Below the pieces are notes generated by a model. The model saw nothing but the letters and a program-made list of their open reading frames with translations. It made no database searches and had not been told where the DNA came from. This document shows, piece by piece, positions 1 to 8,826 of a stretch of DNA of 64,000 nt. The stretch comes from Nordella sp. HKS 07 (GTDB lineage: Bacteria; Pseudomonadota; Alphaproteobacteria; Rhizobiales; Aestuariivirgaceae). Each line of letters starts with the position of its first letter. The stretch's first letter is position 1. The DNA lies in the NCBI RefSeq assembly GCF_011046735.1, contig NZ_CP049258.1, positions 3,986,001 through 4,050,000 on the forward strand, read 5' to 3'. Both the position numbers and the translations under genes were made by a program.

Positions 1-573
1 CTCGATATTTCGGCGGCGTCGATCGCAGCCTGCCGGCGGCGTTTTGGCGGATCGTCCTTGCGCTTCGAAATCGGTGACGCCCAGGCCATGCCCTTCGCCG
101 ATCAAAGCTTCGATATCGTGATCAACGTCGAATCCTCGCTCAACTACCCGAATTTCTCGGCCTTCCTGCGCGAAGTGGATCGCGTGCTCAAGCCGGGGGG
201 ATCGTTTCTGTTTGCCGACTATCGCCGCAGCGACAAGGTCGCGAAGCTCCGCCGGTCGTTGATCGAGATGGCCTACGACATCGAGGTCATCGAGGACATC
301 ACTCCCGGTATCGTGCGCGGTCTGGAGTTTGGTTTCGAGCGCAAGCGCAATTTGATCGATCGCCATGTTGCCTTGCCGCTGCGCGGCATTGTGCGCGGTT
401 TTGCCGGACTGTCGGACGGGCGCGATGAGGAGCGCGAGCAGTTCCAGACCGGCGTTAAGAGCTACCTGATGGCCGTCTTGTCCAAGCCTAAAGGCGCTGC
501 CCCGGTCGGTTCGGCGTTATCGCTGGGCGCTCGTTCGCCCGCGGAAATTCAGGTGGCTGCCGCTCCGACTTGA
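1..573 (+). CDS. Class I SAM-dependent methyltransferase, 5'-truncated by window edge
   Basis: The frame is open from base 1 to a TGA at 571-573, so the gene starts outside the window; a TTG at 58 is only an internal codon. The visible 190 residues are the second half of a Rossmann-type methyltransferase. After an acidic GDAQAMPFAD segment comes FDIVINVESSLNYPNF (motif II region), then VLKPGGSFLFADYR, the usual post-motif strand and turn. The SAM-binding glycine motif I lies upstream and cannot be seen. The closest pattern is the sterol/phthiotriol-type small-molecule methyltransferases, but the substrate cannot be read from sequence. It lies 34 bases upstream of a broken PPOX gene on the same strand. 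Confidence 0.8.
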   Translation, partial: LDISAASIAACRRRFGGSSLRFEIGDAQAMPFADQSFDIVINVESSLNYPNFSAFLREVDRVLKPGGSFLFADYRRSDKVAKLRRSLIEMAYDIEVIEDITPGIVRGLEFGFERKRNLIDRHVALPLRGIVRGFAGLSDGRDEEREQFQTGVKSYLMAVLSKPKGAAPVGSALSLGARSPAEIQVAAAPT

Positions 574-607
574 GAGGTAATATCAGCCCCCTTGTCATCG
601 GGGTACC

Positions 608-1049
608 ATGATCGAATTCGATCCGGTCGATATGCTTGCGAAACCGCTGCTGGCCTATCTTGCCACCGGCAGCCCGGAGGGGCCGCGTTCTTCTCCAGTC
701 TGGTTTCTATGGGAGAACGGTACTCTGTGGCTAATCGGAAACGAGGAGGACAGCTTCCCGAAGCGGCTTCGAGCCGAGCCGCGTTGCGCGGTCAGTGTCG
801 TCGACTTCGATGTGGCGCGCGGCATCCTTCGTCATGTTGGAATCAGAGGCCGTGCCGAAGTTCTCCCCATGGATCATGCCAGACTGTCGGCTGCTGGCGC
901 GCTATCTGGGGCCTGACCCTGACAAATGGAATCCCTGGTTCAAGATCAATGTCGTGGAACCACTCGATCTGATGATACGGATCGTACCCGAGAGCACGGT
1001 CGCGAGGGATATGTCCTATTTCAGGACGGGTCCTGATCTCGCCAGCTGA
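608..1049 (+). pseudogene. Pyridoxamine 5'-phosphate oxidase-family protein, frameshifted
   Basis: The first frame (608-916) reads as a PPOX split-barrel start: LLAYLATGSPEGPRSSPVWF, then LWLIGNEEDSFPKRL and AVSVVDFDVARGI, typical of F420/FMN-binding PPOX proteins. It runs out of frame after DHARL. The family pattern resumes in another frame as RLLARYLGPDPDKW and continues to a TGA at 1047-1049. One extra base near 884 explains the break: dropping it gives DHARCRLLARYLG. The N-terminal half alone would lack the C-terminal strands of the barrel, so the product is probably inactive. A sequencing error is the alternative. Confidence 0.7.
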
Positions 1050-1187
1050 GGGGCCTCACCGCATTTCTGGAAAATCGTGCTGGGGATCGCCTGTTAACTC
1101 CTGGTCAAAAATTGCGGAGGATAATGCCGTCAGGAACTGATGCGCGCCGCCTTGGCGTCCTTTGACCACTTGTCGCGGGGGTTGACG

Positions 1188-1979
1188 ATGGGGTTTCTGA
1201 AAACACTCTTCGGCACAAAAATGCCGTCACCCGTTCCGGCATCCGTAGTGAACGCCGGTGTGGCGGCTCCGCCATCGCCCGGCACAGCCATCATCGCACC
1301 GGGCTTCGTCGCCTGCAGAGATCGACGCTTTTTTGAGATACTCGAAAGCTATCAGGCCCGTTTGCGCCCACTTCACGACCACGTGACATGGGATGTTGAG
1401 GAAGAGAAGCGCCTGAAGGCATTGCGCGTGGAAGCCTACCAGCTGCGCAATGCCACCGGTTTCCAGCCGCATGACGTCTTTCATCTCTGGCCATATCGCG
1501 CCGTTGATCCTGATCACGTGATCAAGAGTGTGACGCTCAAGGTCGACCTGCCAGGACCATTGCCAGACTATTCGCAAATCCTCCATGTCACGGTCGTCTC
1601 CGACCGTGCGATGAAAGTGATTGCCGGCCTCGAGAAGGGGCGCCACGCATTTTACCCCCTGGATGTCGTTTCGGCTGATGGCGCGGTCTGCCATCGCTAC
1701 CACTTCATGCAGTTCCTGGAGCATACCGATTGCACGGTTCCCGAGCTTGGCGGCTTTCGCAAGGGCATGCGCCAGGACGGCTCGACCTATTGGGTGCGGT
1801 CCTCTGGAGACGACAAGGTGTTCCTTGACATGGAGCGGGTCGGAACGCGTCACTTCTTCCATGACAGACGGGCCAAGTCCGGCTGTTTCATATCGGCCGA
1901 GCTCATGATGAAGCTGGGCGAGTTCCTGCCGCGCGGACTCTATCTGGCTGAGGTAGGAGCGGTGCGCAAGCAAGTTTGA
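1188..1979 (+). CDS. Hypothetical protein
   Basis: A 263-residue product if translation begins at ATG 1188 (MGFLKTLFGT); the frame stays open to an in-frame ATG at 1140. Neither start has a convincing ribosome site, so the start is uncertain. I do not recognise the family. A short alanine/proline-rich N-terminus (to about residue 35) precedes a mixed, aromatic-rich domain with no membrane segment or signal peptide. Codon use is strongly GC3-biased like its neighbours, which argues that it is real. It ends 19 bases before the convergent MarR gene. Confidence 0.55.
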   Translation: MGFLKTLFGTKMPSPVPASVVNAGVAAPPSPGTAIIAPGFVACRDRRFFEILESYQARLRPLHDHVTWDVEEEKRLKALRVEAYQLRNATGFQPHDVFHLWPYRAVDPDHVIKSVTLKVDLPGPLPDYSQILHVTVVSDRAMKVIAGLEKGRHAFYPLDVVSADGAVCHRYHFMQFLEHTDCTVPELGGFRKGMRQDGSTYWVRSSGDDKVFLDMERVGTRHFFHDRRAKSGCFISAELMMKLGEFLPRGLYLAEVGAVRKQV

Positions 1980-1998
1980 GCGGCCCGTTTCTTGGCGG

Positions 1999-2454
1999 TC
2001 AAAGCGCGCTGGCCTTGTCGGCGAGCTCTTCGATCCGTTGTGGTGTGATGATCTCCGACAGCGTCTGGTCGGCCTCCCGCCAGGCCGGCATCGCTTCTTC
2101 CAGCCTGAGGGCACCTCGCTCCGTAAGCCACACGGCGCGGCGCCTGAGATCCGCCTCGACGGCGGCAATCTCGATCAGTCCGGCTTTCTCGAGTATGCGC
2201 AGATTGCGCGACAAGGTGGATTGATCGAGGCCCGAACGCTCGGCAAGTGCGCCGATCGTATCGTCCGCCGCACTGGCGATATGAGTGAGAAGGCCGAACT
2301 GCGCCAGGCTCAGGCCCGTCTCGGCCAGTTTCCTGTCGAGGAAGCGTGTGATCTGGCGCGCCGCCAGCCTGATATTCAGCCCGGCACAGTGTCTGGCGAC
2401 CCAGCGGGCATCGCTGATTAGTGTCTTCTTGGGGGCTTGTCTGTGCTTCCTCAT
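1999..2454 (-). CDS. MarR-family transcriptional regulator
   Basis: A 151-residue winged-helix repressor. The dimerisation helices flank a DNA-binding core: TIGALAERSGLDQSTLSRNL (about 66-85) is the helix-turn-helix, and EADLRRRAVWLTERG (about 100-114) is the beta wing. An N-terminal CAGLNIRLAARQ segment with Cys23 is common in this subfamily, some of whose members sense oxidants or ligands. I chose ATG 2454; the open frame runs further upstream across the divergent gene and is not credible. It is transcribed away from a cysteine-synthase-like gene, and the 31 bases between the two starts hold two identical 12-bp palindromes, so it probably controls both genes. Confidence 0.88.
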   Translation of the reverse strand: MRKHRQAPKKTLISDARWVARHCAGLNIRLAARQITRFLDRKLAETGLSLAQFGLLTHIASAADDTIGALAERSGLDQSTLSRNLRILEKAGLIEIAAVEADLRRRAVWLTERGALRLEEAMPAWREADQTLSEIITPQRIEELADKASAL

Positions 2455-2460
2455 AGTTAT

Positions 2461-2487
2461 ATGTATATACATTAAATGTATATACAT
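2461..2487. promoter_or_regulatory. Tandem palindromic operators, probable MarR binding sites
   Basis: ATGTATATACAT is a perfect 12-bp palindrome and occurs twice, at 2461-2472 and 2476-2487, separated by TAA. The centres are 15 bp apart. Both lie between the divergent MarR and cysteine-synthase-like genes, and the second contains the first two bases of the latter's ATG. Palindromes of this size are typical MarR operators; binding by this MarR protein is inferred. Confidence 0.75.
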
Positions 2488-3460
2488 GGAAAATGAAAAT
2501 TTGATCGCGAGCTCTATCCTCGACCGCATAGGCGACACGCCCATGCTGGAACTGCGGCGCATTGCGCCGCCCGGATGCGCGCGTTTGCTGATTAAGCTCG
2601 AAGGCCAGAATCCGACGTCCAGCATGAAGGATCGCATGGCCTTGGCGATGATCGAAGCAGGGGAACGTTCTGGGCGTCTGGGGCCGCAGGGACGCGTCGT
2701 CGAATATACCGGCGGCAGCACGGGAGTCTCCCTTGCCCTTGTTTGTGCCGCTAAAGGCTATGAACTCAGCATCGTGACTTCCGATGCCTTCAGTATCGAG
2801 AAGCGCCGCCACATGGCCGCCCTTGGTGCCGAATTGACTCTCGTTCCGAGCCATGGTGGCGGCATGGACGCGGCGTTGACCCGGAACATGATTGCGGCCG
2901 CCCGCCAGATTACTGAGCGGACCGGAGGCTTCTGGACGGATCAGCTCAACAATGAAGACCAACTGAAGGCCTACCACCTCATGGCCGATGAAATTCTCGA
3001 ACAGACCGGAGCCCGCATTGACGCATTCGTACAGGCGACCGGGACGGCGGCTTCGTTGCGCGGGATCGCCGAGGGATTTCGTCGCCGCCAGAAGAGCGTC
3101 CGGATCGTAGCGGTCGAACCGAAGGAGTCCGCCGTTCTCTCGGGAGGCAGGAGCGGTGTTCATAGAATAGAGGGAGTTGGCGCAGGCTTCGTCGTCCCCC
3201 TGTGGCGTCCGGATCTGGTGGACGAGATCTTTCAGGTCACGACTGAGGATGCCATGGCCATGTCGCGCCGCCTTGCGCACAGGGAAGCGCTATTCGCCGG
3301 CACGTCGACCGGCGCCAATCTTTTGGCGGCCATCGATATCGGTATGCGTTTGGGACGCAATGCGACAGTGGCGACCGTCATGTGCGATTCAGGCATCAAA
3401 TATCTGAGCACTGCGCTTTATGGCGAAAGCTCAAACTCAAATGTAAACGGGCCGGCATAA
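2486..3460 (+). CDS. PLP-dependent cysteine synthase / cystathionine beta-synthase-family enzyme
   Basis: A fold-type II PLP enzyme of 324 residues, normal for O-acetylserine sulfhydrylase-like proteins. The N-terminus ILDRIGDTPMLEL matches the family start and fixes ATG 2486. Lys48 in NPTSSMKDRM is the expected Schiff-base lysine, and TGGSTG (75-80) sits where substrate-carboxylate loops (TSGNTG type) occur. The phosphate loop reads ATGTAASL rather than the usual GTGGT, so it diverges from housekeeping CysK. There is no Shine-Dalgarno because the upstream DNA is the operator pair, so translation may be leaderless. The substrate is not determinable. The stop codon sits inside a hairpin. Confidence 0.85.
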   Translation: MENENLIASSILDRIGDTPMLELRRIAPPGCARLLIKLEGQNPTSSMKDRMALAMIEAGERSGRLGPQGRVVEYTGGSTGVSLALVCAAKGYELSIVTSDAFSIEKRRHMAALGAELTLVPSHGGGMDAALTRNMIAAARQITERTGGFWTDQLNNEDQLKAYHLMADEILEQTGARIDAFVQATGTAASLRGIAEGFRRRQKSVRIVAVEPKESAVLSGGRSGVHRIEGVGAGFVVPLWRPDLVDEIFQVTTEDAMAMSRRLAHREALFAGTSTGANLLAAIDIGMRLGRNATVATVMCDSGIKYLSTALYGESSNSNVNGPA

Positions 3461-3472
3461 GCCGGCCCGTCG
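3449..3472 (+). terminator. GC-rich hairpin at end of the cysteine-synthase-like gene
   Basis: ACGGGCCGGC - ATAA - GCCGGCCCGT is a perfect 10-bp stem whose loop contains the TAA stop. No T-run follows, so it may be a weak or Rho-assisted terminator or an mRNA 3' stabiliser. A second stem (GACCTTCGG / CCGAAGGTC, about 3480-3509) follows closely. Confidence 0.5.
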
Positions 3473-4010
3473 CTTGCAGGACCTTCGGTGAGGGCGCATA
3501 GGCCGAAGGTCTTGCGTGCCTGAAAGGTGTAATGCGTATGTCCTTGTCTGGAACTGCGGCGCCGAATATCACAGATTCGCGCGAGAGTCAGAGAAGCGCG
3601 CGGCTGCGATGGCGCTTTGTGGCGAGTTGTTGCAATTGTGTTACATTTCGACTCTGGCCTTGGGGCGGAATGAAATGACATATGGACCGATGCGAAATTG
3701 CTGTGCGCCGAGGCACGGATATTCAGAAGATATTGAGGCGCCCGGTTATGGATCGACAGCTAACATAGGCATTGTGGCCATGGGCGCGAGACTGTGCCGT
3801 AGCCGTCGTTGTTCTTGATCGCAGGCCAATAGCCAAAGACGCCGACATAATTGGCATAGACGCCGCTGAAAATCATGTGGTGGTCATAGCCGCCCTTTAG
3901 CGTTTCCACCGCGGCTTGCTGACTTCCTGGTTGCCCGTCGCGCCACCCACGATCCACTCCTTCCGTCCTCCCGACCCGTCGCCGGGGCATTCACATTGGC
4001 AATGATACAA
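3461..4010. other. Long intergenic stretch with a coding remnant
   Basis: About 550 bases with no convincing gene. It begins with the two hairpins after the PLP enzyme. The middle (about 3520-3760) looks non-coding. On the minus strand, about 3797-3925 reads as protein-like sequence (KGGYDHHMIFSGVYANYVGV, then FGYWPAIKNNDGYG) with GC3-rich codons, but has no good start and runs into unrelated sequence at both ends. I read this as a remnant of an unidentified gene. The last 15 bases lead into the tail-fibre gene. Confidence 0.4.
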
Positions 4011-4022
4011 CAGGAGTTACGC

Positions 4023-5267
4023 ATGCCGAGAAACGGTTCAGGCGTCTACGGCTCGCCGGCTGGCACCGCCGCTGTGCCCAATACGACCATCGAAAGCGCC
4101 GATTACAACGCCGTCGTGGCCGATATGGCCCAGGCATTGACCGATAGCGTCAATGTCCAGGGCACGGCGCCTTTCCAGGCCAACCAGCCGATGGGCGGGA
4201 ACAAGCTGACCGGCCTGGGCGCCGGCTCCGCCGCCAGCGACAGCGCAAATCTGGGGCAGGTGCAGTCCACCATCGTGGCACATGCGGCCTCTGTCGGCGG
4301 TACGGCCGATGCCATCACGGCGACATTCGCGCCGGCGTTCACGGCCTGGACGGCCAAGATCCGATTCCGCTTCACGGCAGCGGCGGCGAACACGGTAGGG
4401 GCGCCAACCATCAATATCGACGGCCTCGGCGCAAAGATAATCAAGAAGCAGACGGGCGCCACTTTGGCACCCGGAGAAATCTCCGGCGCCGGCCACATCT
4501 GCGACTGCGTCTACAGCGGGACAGACGTCATCTTGCTCAATCCTTGGGTAACGACTTTTGTCGACAAGGTGACTTTCTCAAAGCCCGTCATAACTTCGAT
4601 GACGACGCTGGCCGACGCCGCGACGATCGCCTGGGATATGAATTCGGCACCGAATGATGTCCGGATCGTCCTCAGCGCCTCGCGCAATCTAGGCCTGCCG
4701 ACCAATATCAATACCGGTCAGAGGGGCCAGTTGGTGATCCAACAGGATGGGACCGGGGGATGGGGCCTGACGCCCAATGCCGTCTTCGATTTCTCAGGCG
4801 GCCAAACAGTTCTTGATCTCGACAAGACCGCCAACGCGCAGACAGTCTTCGCCTATTCGGTGATTGAGGATGACGCAGGGGCGAAGAAGATCCAATTGGA
4901 GCGCGCATATGCGACTGGTTGGGACTCGATCGGGTTCTTCAAGGAGTTCGACGCCGGCCTGGCGGGCAGCACCCTTATCCGTACCGTCACCCATGGCCTC
5001 GGCCGCTATCCGTCACAGATCATGCCGGTGATGCAATGCTTGTCGGCCGAGGGAGGCTACTCGGTTGGCGATCGCATCTACACCCTGGGGAGCGGCGGCG
5101 TTGATACTAACGACGGTAACGGCAATGGATACGGCCATTGCTGCGGAGCCTCGACAACGGAAGCATGGATTCTTGTCGGCCTCGTGGTCGTCAAGTGGAA
5201 GACATCTCCGAGCAGCAATTTTAATCCGGGTGCGAACTGGCGGATGTTCCTGCGGGTGTACGCATGA
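4023..5267 (+). CDS. Phage tail-fibre-like protein
   Basis: A 414-residue protein starting MPRNGSGVYGSPAGTAAVPN at ATG 4023, with AGGAG six bases upstream (the frame is open from 3996 but lacks a site there). The pattern NTTIESADYNAVVADMAQAL followed by FQANQPMGGNKLTGLGAG and a DSANLGQVQ turn is characteristic of the N-terminal shaft of caudovirus tail fibres and receptor-binding proteins. The C-terminal 100 residues are Gly/Tyr-rich and cysteine-bearing, plausibly the tip. No other phage gene is nearby, so this is an orphan: a prophage relic or a captured tail module. The tRNA-Pro 285 bases downstream is a plausible old integration site, but I found no attachment repeat. Confidence 0.65.
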   Translation: MPRNGSGVYGSPAGTAAVPNTTIESADYNAVVADMAQALTDSVNVQGTAPFQANQPMGGNKLTGLGAGSAASDSANLGQVQSTIVAHAASVGGTADAITATFAPAFTAWTAKIRFRFTAAAANTVGAPTINIDGLGAKIIKKQTGATLAPGEISGAGHICDCVYSGTDVILLNPWVTTFVDKVTFSKPVITSMTTLADAATIAWDMNSAPNDVRIVLSASRNLGLPTNINTGQRGQLVIQQDGTGGWGLTPNAVFDFSGGQTVLDLDKTANAQTVFAYSVIEDDAGAKKIQLERAYATGWDSIGFFKEFDAGLAGSTLIRTVTHGLGRYPSQIMPVMQCLSAEGGYSVGDRIYTLGSGGVDTNDGNGNGYGHCCGASTTEAWILVGLVVVKWKTSPSSNFNPGANWRMFLRVYA

Positions 5268-5552
5268 CAACTGAGCAGCAATCCAGGGAGAAATGATCCG
5301 CTCAGCCCGGCTTGCGGGGTCGGATGGGCTTTGGATCGATCAGGTTTAGCCGGACCTAGGCCCTCTCCTTGGGAAACCAGGGGGCGGGCTTTGCGTGTTT
5401 TGGGCATCAGCGCGGCCTGGACCCTTCCTTGCGTCTCCGCCGGGTGCGGCTGGCACTGGCCCGTCAGCACGCGCGGGCAAATAAAGGGAATTTCCCCCTC
5501 TGTTCCCGCCAAGTCAGAACAAAGCCTAATGAAATCAATGGGATTTGAAAAT

Positions 5553-5629
5553 TGGTCGGAGTGAGAGGATTCGAACCTCCGACCCCCTGCTCCCGAAGCA
5601 GGTGCGCTACCAGACTGCGCTACACTCCG
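5553..5629 (-). tRNA. tRNA-Pro (anticodon CGG)
   Basis: Read on the minus strand, the acceptor arm CGGAGTG pairs with CACTCCG, followed by discriminator A and an encoded CCA (5553-5555). The D arm is AGCGCAGTCTGGTAGCGC. The anticodon stem CCTGC/GCAGG encloses TTCGGGA, giving CGG, and the T arm is GGAGGTTCGAATCCTCT. All cloverleaf elements are present. Confidence 0.97.
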
Positions 5630-5907
5630 ACATTTGAATTTCCAGGGCTTTTGCCGCTTTGAGGCCTCCCGGTCAAGCCCTCGAATGTAACCGGCATCCA
5701 CATTTTCCGAACATGCACCAATTCGCTTCCGGAAAATGGCAGTCTCAAGCCCTGCAACGTTTACGCCCATAGGCGGCACCTTCAGCGGTCGATCCGGAGG
5801 TCGCGCGGTCCTGGCCAAGGGTGGGTTTTCACAATCAAATTTGGAAAACTGAAATGCCGTCATTGCGGCGGGGCGGGCAAGTCAGTATATGGTCCCCCGC
5901 CAGCCGA

Positions 5908-5982
5908 TGGGGCGTAGCCAAGTGGTAAGGCAGCGGATTTTGATTCCGCCATTCCCAGGTTCGAATCCTGGCGCCCCAGCCA
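5908..5982 (+). tRNA. tRNA-Gln (anticodon TTG)
   Basis: Acceptor TGGGGCG pairs with CGCCCCA, followed by discriminator G and an encoded CCA at 5980-5982. The anticodon stem GCGGA/TCCGC encloses TTTTGAT, giving TTG at 5940-5942. The T loop is GGTTCGAATCC. The 278 bases between this and the tRNA-Pro gene hold no gene I can support. Confidence 0.97.
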
Positions 5983-6026
5983 ATCCTCGATGGTCTATTC
6001 CGGAGACATAGGTCCCAAGAAGGAAA

Positions 6027-7325
6027 TCACGGTCCAGCGGCGAGCTCTTCCTTAAGCGTTCTCAGGATGTCACCGATTTCACGTTTCAGACGATTATTCT
6101 TGGCAGCCCGAGCCGTGGCAGCGCGGATATCGTCCAGGGCAGCCGACTGTTTCCGGAACTGGGCCTCCAGCCCTGCCTCCGCGATAGATTGATCCTCCAC
6201 GTTTGTGGCGGTGGGGAGAGATGTCGGGACGAGCGGCTGAACAGGCGGCGTGAAGTTCTCCACGAGATTATCGATTCCCTGCGCCGACAGATTCTTGGGA
6301 TCCGCGAAATTGACAAACACCGCGAAGGAACTGCTCTGCGCCCTGGCGCGCTCCATTGCGATCTCGCCCATGTCGAGCCATTTAAAGCCGGCCTCCAGGA
6401 CAAGCTTCTTCAGCAGTTCTCTGTCCCCCTGCGGATTGGGCGCCCGCTCGCCGGCATACCCCCTGTAACGGGTGAGCTCAGGCACGATATTGTAGAGCGT
6501 CGGCAGATAGACCAGCGTGACTTTGGTGATCGACTCCTTCTGGACCAACTCGCGGATCGCAGCCACGGCTTCGTTCGCCGAGCCGAATCTCTCGGTGGGC
6601 GCGAAATCGTCTTCGGAAAAGAAATAGACGATCTCGTCGACCTGCCCCCGGTATCGCGACGTTGCCTCCGTCAGATTGCAGAGAATTTGCTGGGCTGATG
6701 CGTCTGGTATCCCCAGATTGACATATTGGCGCGCGAGGTCTCTGGCCTGCAGCCTGGAGGGGAGGGTGCGCGCATCATCCACCAAGGTGCCGAAGGCGGC
6801 CGAATCGCCGGTCACGAGCACCTTTCTGGGGCTGTCCAAGATCGGCAGTGTGGTGCGCTCGCCCCGCGCATTGGTGGTAAGACTGTGTGCCGCCCCGCCA
6901 TAGTCCTGAAAGAACGTCGCCAGCTCGGCGGGCAGCTTGGCGTCGCGCGGGTGATGGATGGCGATGGGAGCCAGGGGCTCGAACAGGTTGGCGCGCAGAA
7001 AGAAAACGGTCTCATTGAGATTGGCCCGCGGTGTCTCGCACTCCGCAACGCGCTCGGTCAGCCGTGAATGATCCGTCCGCGTTTCCGGGTAGGGAGAGTT
7101 GAGCAGCCCGATACTTGCATCGACGAGCTTGGGGATCAGCGGCGCGATCTGCGACTCGTCGGTGACGACACCGGGAACCACGACTGGTGTCTGATCATAA
7201 TAGGCCAACAACCTGTCCCAACCGGTCGACATCTGGCTGACGCCGGCCGACATGATCCTCTCCCACGAAAGTATGGTCACCAGGATCAAAGCCGCACCTA
7301 TCGCGATCAGCAGGCTGCGGAGCAT
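6027..7325 (-). CDS. Membrane-anchored SGNH-hydrolase-like protein
   Basis: A 432-residue protein with one N-terminal membrane segment (about 4-20), an extracytoplasmic body and a charged, probably coiled-coil C-terminus (about 390-432). KVLVTGDSAAFGTLVDD (GDS at 173-175) resembles block I of SGNH/AlgJ-like acyltransferases and esterases. A late FADPKNLSAQGI segment resembles the block V DxxH motif, but Asn stands where His is usual, so catalysis is doubtful. ATG 7325 was chosen because GGGAGG lies six bases upstream; the frame continues to 7388 without a ribosome site. No operon partner is seen, and a role in surface polysaccharide modification is a guess. Confidence 0.6.
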   Translation of the reverse strand: MLRSLLIAIGAALILVTILSWERIMSAGVSQMSTGWDRLLAYYDQTPVVVPGVVTDESQIAPLIPKLVDASIGLLNSPYPETRTDHSRLTERVAECETPRANLNETVFFLRANLFEPLAPIAIHHPRDAKLPAELATFFQDYGGAAHSLTTNARGERTTLPILDSPRKVLVTGDSAAFGTLVDDARTLPSRLQARDLARQYVNLGIPDASAQQILCNLTEATSRYRGQVDEIVYFFSEDDFAPTERFGSANEAVAAIRELVQKESITKVTLVYLPTLYNIVPELTRYRGYAGERAPNPQGDRELLKKLVLEAGFKWLDMGEIAMERARAQSSSFAVFVNFADPKNLSAQGIDNLVENFTPPVQPLVPTSLPTATNVEDQSIAEAGLEAQFRKQSAALDDIRAATARAAKNNRLKREIGDILRTLKEELAAGP

Positions 7326-7584
7326 CAGAAGCCTCCCATGCTTGTGGCGGTTCAACACTCTACGATAGTGAATGCGTCGCATTTCCAAAACCGATCATGG
7401 TCGCCGCCGTGACTTTTGCGGATATTGAACCCGGCTTTCAATGACTTTCTGCTGGGCCTGGAGTCGGCATCCAAGGCTATCCATATCCGGCGGAATGCTG
7501 CTATGAGGTCCGCTGGTGGTTTGCGCTCAACTGGAGGGTGGTGATGACCTCGCAAAGCGTTTCTAGGTTACCTCGGCCCCTTCC

Positions 7585-8826
7585 ATGACGCCTGGGATCT
7601 CCCATCGCATCATCGCCACGGCGCTCGCCCCCTTCGCCTTGGGCTATCTGCTCTCCTATCTCCTGCGCGCGGTGAATGCGGTCGTGGCGCCGGATCTCGT
7701 CGCCGACTTCACGCTGACGCCGGCCCAACTCGGCCTCCTGACCTCCGCTTATCTCCTCTCATTTGCATTGTTTCAGCTTCCGCTCGGCATTCTCTTTGAT
7801 CGCTATGGTCCACGACGCGTTCAGGCCGCTCTGCTGACGCTCGCCGCCGGGGGATGCGTGCTCTTCGCGCTGGCGCCGGGTTTCATCACGCTCTTTCTCG
7901 CCCGCGCCGTCATCGGTCTTGGCTTTGCAGGCGGTCTCATGTCAGGCTTCAAGGCGACCTCGCTGTGAGTTCCGCCGGAGCGGCAGGCGCTTGCCAATGC
8001 CTGCATCATGTCGACGGGTGCGGTGGGGATTCTCGCGGCGACCGAGCCCACCGAATATCTGTTACGGATGGTCGGCTGGCGCGGCGCGTTCCTCCTATTT
8101 GCGGGCCTTGTTCTCGCCGTCGCCTGCCTCATTTTCGCGGCCGTGCCGCGCCGCGACGGCGCGCGCGTGTCGGCAAGTTTCGCCGATCAGATCGGGCAAT
8201 TGCTGCGCCTGCTGAAGTTGCCGCTCTACTGGCGCATGGCGCCGCTTCTGGGGCTCACCGCCGGCGTGCAGATCGGCATACAGACATTGTGGGCGGGACC
8301 GTGGTTTCGCGATGTCCTCGGGCTTGGGCGCGACGAGGTGGCGCGACATCTTCTGTGGCTGGCGGTGGCGTTCATGGCCGGCATCCTGTCGAGCGGACTT
8401 GCCGTCGACCGGCTGGGGCGGCGTGGTGTCAGCCCCCTTGCCGTCATGCTCGTCTATCTTCTCCTCTATCTCGTCGCCCAGGCCGTCATTGTCCTGCGCC
8501 TGACCGATATCAGCTTCCTCGCGTGGCTGACTTTGGCGGCAACAGGACAGGCGGGCGTTGTCGCCTTTCCTTGGTTCGCCGCGCGTGTCGGCCACGAACT
8601 GGCCGGCCGGTCCAACGCCTCGCTCAATGTCGCCATGTTCGTGGCGGCTTTCCTTGCCCAGGGCATCATCGGCGTGATCATTGGCCTGTTTGCGCCGGTG
8701 GCGACCGGCTATGCGCCGGAAGCCTACAGCTGGGCCTTCGGTTTCTTCCTGGTTTTGCAGATACTGGCGCTTGCCTGGTATTTGAGACCCTTGCCATCCA
8801 CGGAGATTGCCTATGGCCAGCCCTAA
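7585..8826 (+). pseudogene. Major facilitator superfamily transporter with an in-frame nonsense codon
   Basis: Two open segments in one frame are separated by a single TGA at 7966-7968. The first (127 residues) has MFS helices 1-4 with the loop motif GILFDRYGPRR; the second continues with PPERQALANACIMSTGAVG and about eight more helices to 8826. MFS proteins of this nitrate/sugar-like group usually have Trp before the PxxRQ turn, so TGG to TGA at the third codon base explains the stop. The full frame would be 413 residues, a normal length. The 3' end overlaps the asparaginase start by 14 bp, implying a former transporter-asparaginase operon. Confidence 0.8.

Noticed and set aside
3516-3818. 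100-codon plus-strand gene
   Set aside because: No ribosome site, poor codon bias and no family resemblance.
5078-5863. Long minus-strand open frame across the tail-fibre end and tRNA-Pro
   Set aside because: It contains [20 protein letters not shown], the usual spurious translation of a tRNA gene, and overlaps real genes.
7966-7968. TGA in the MFS gene read as selenocysteine
   Set aside because: Trp is the family residue here and MFS proteins have no selenocysteine members known to me; a nonsense mutation is simpler.
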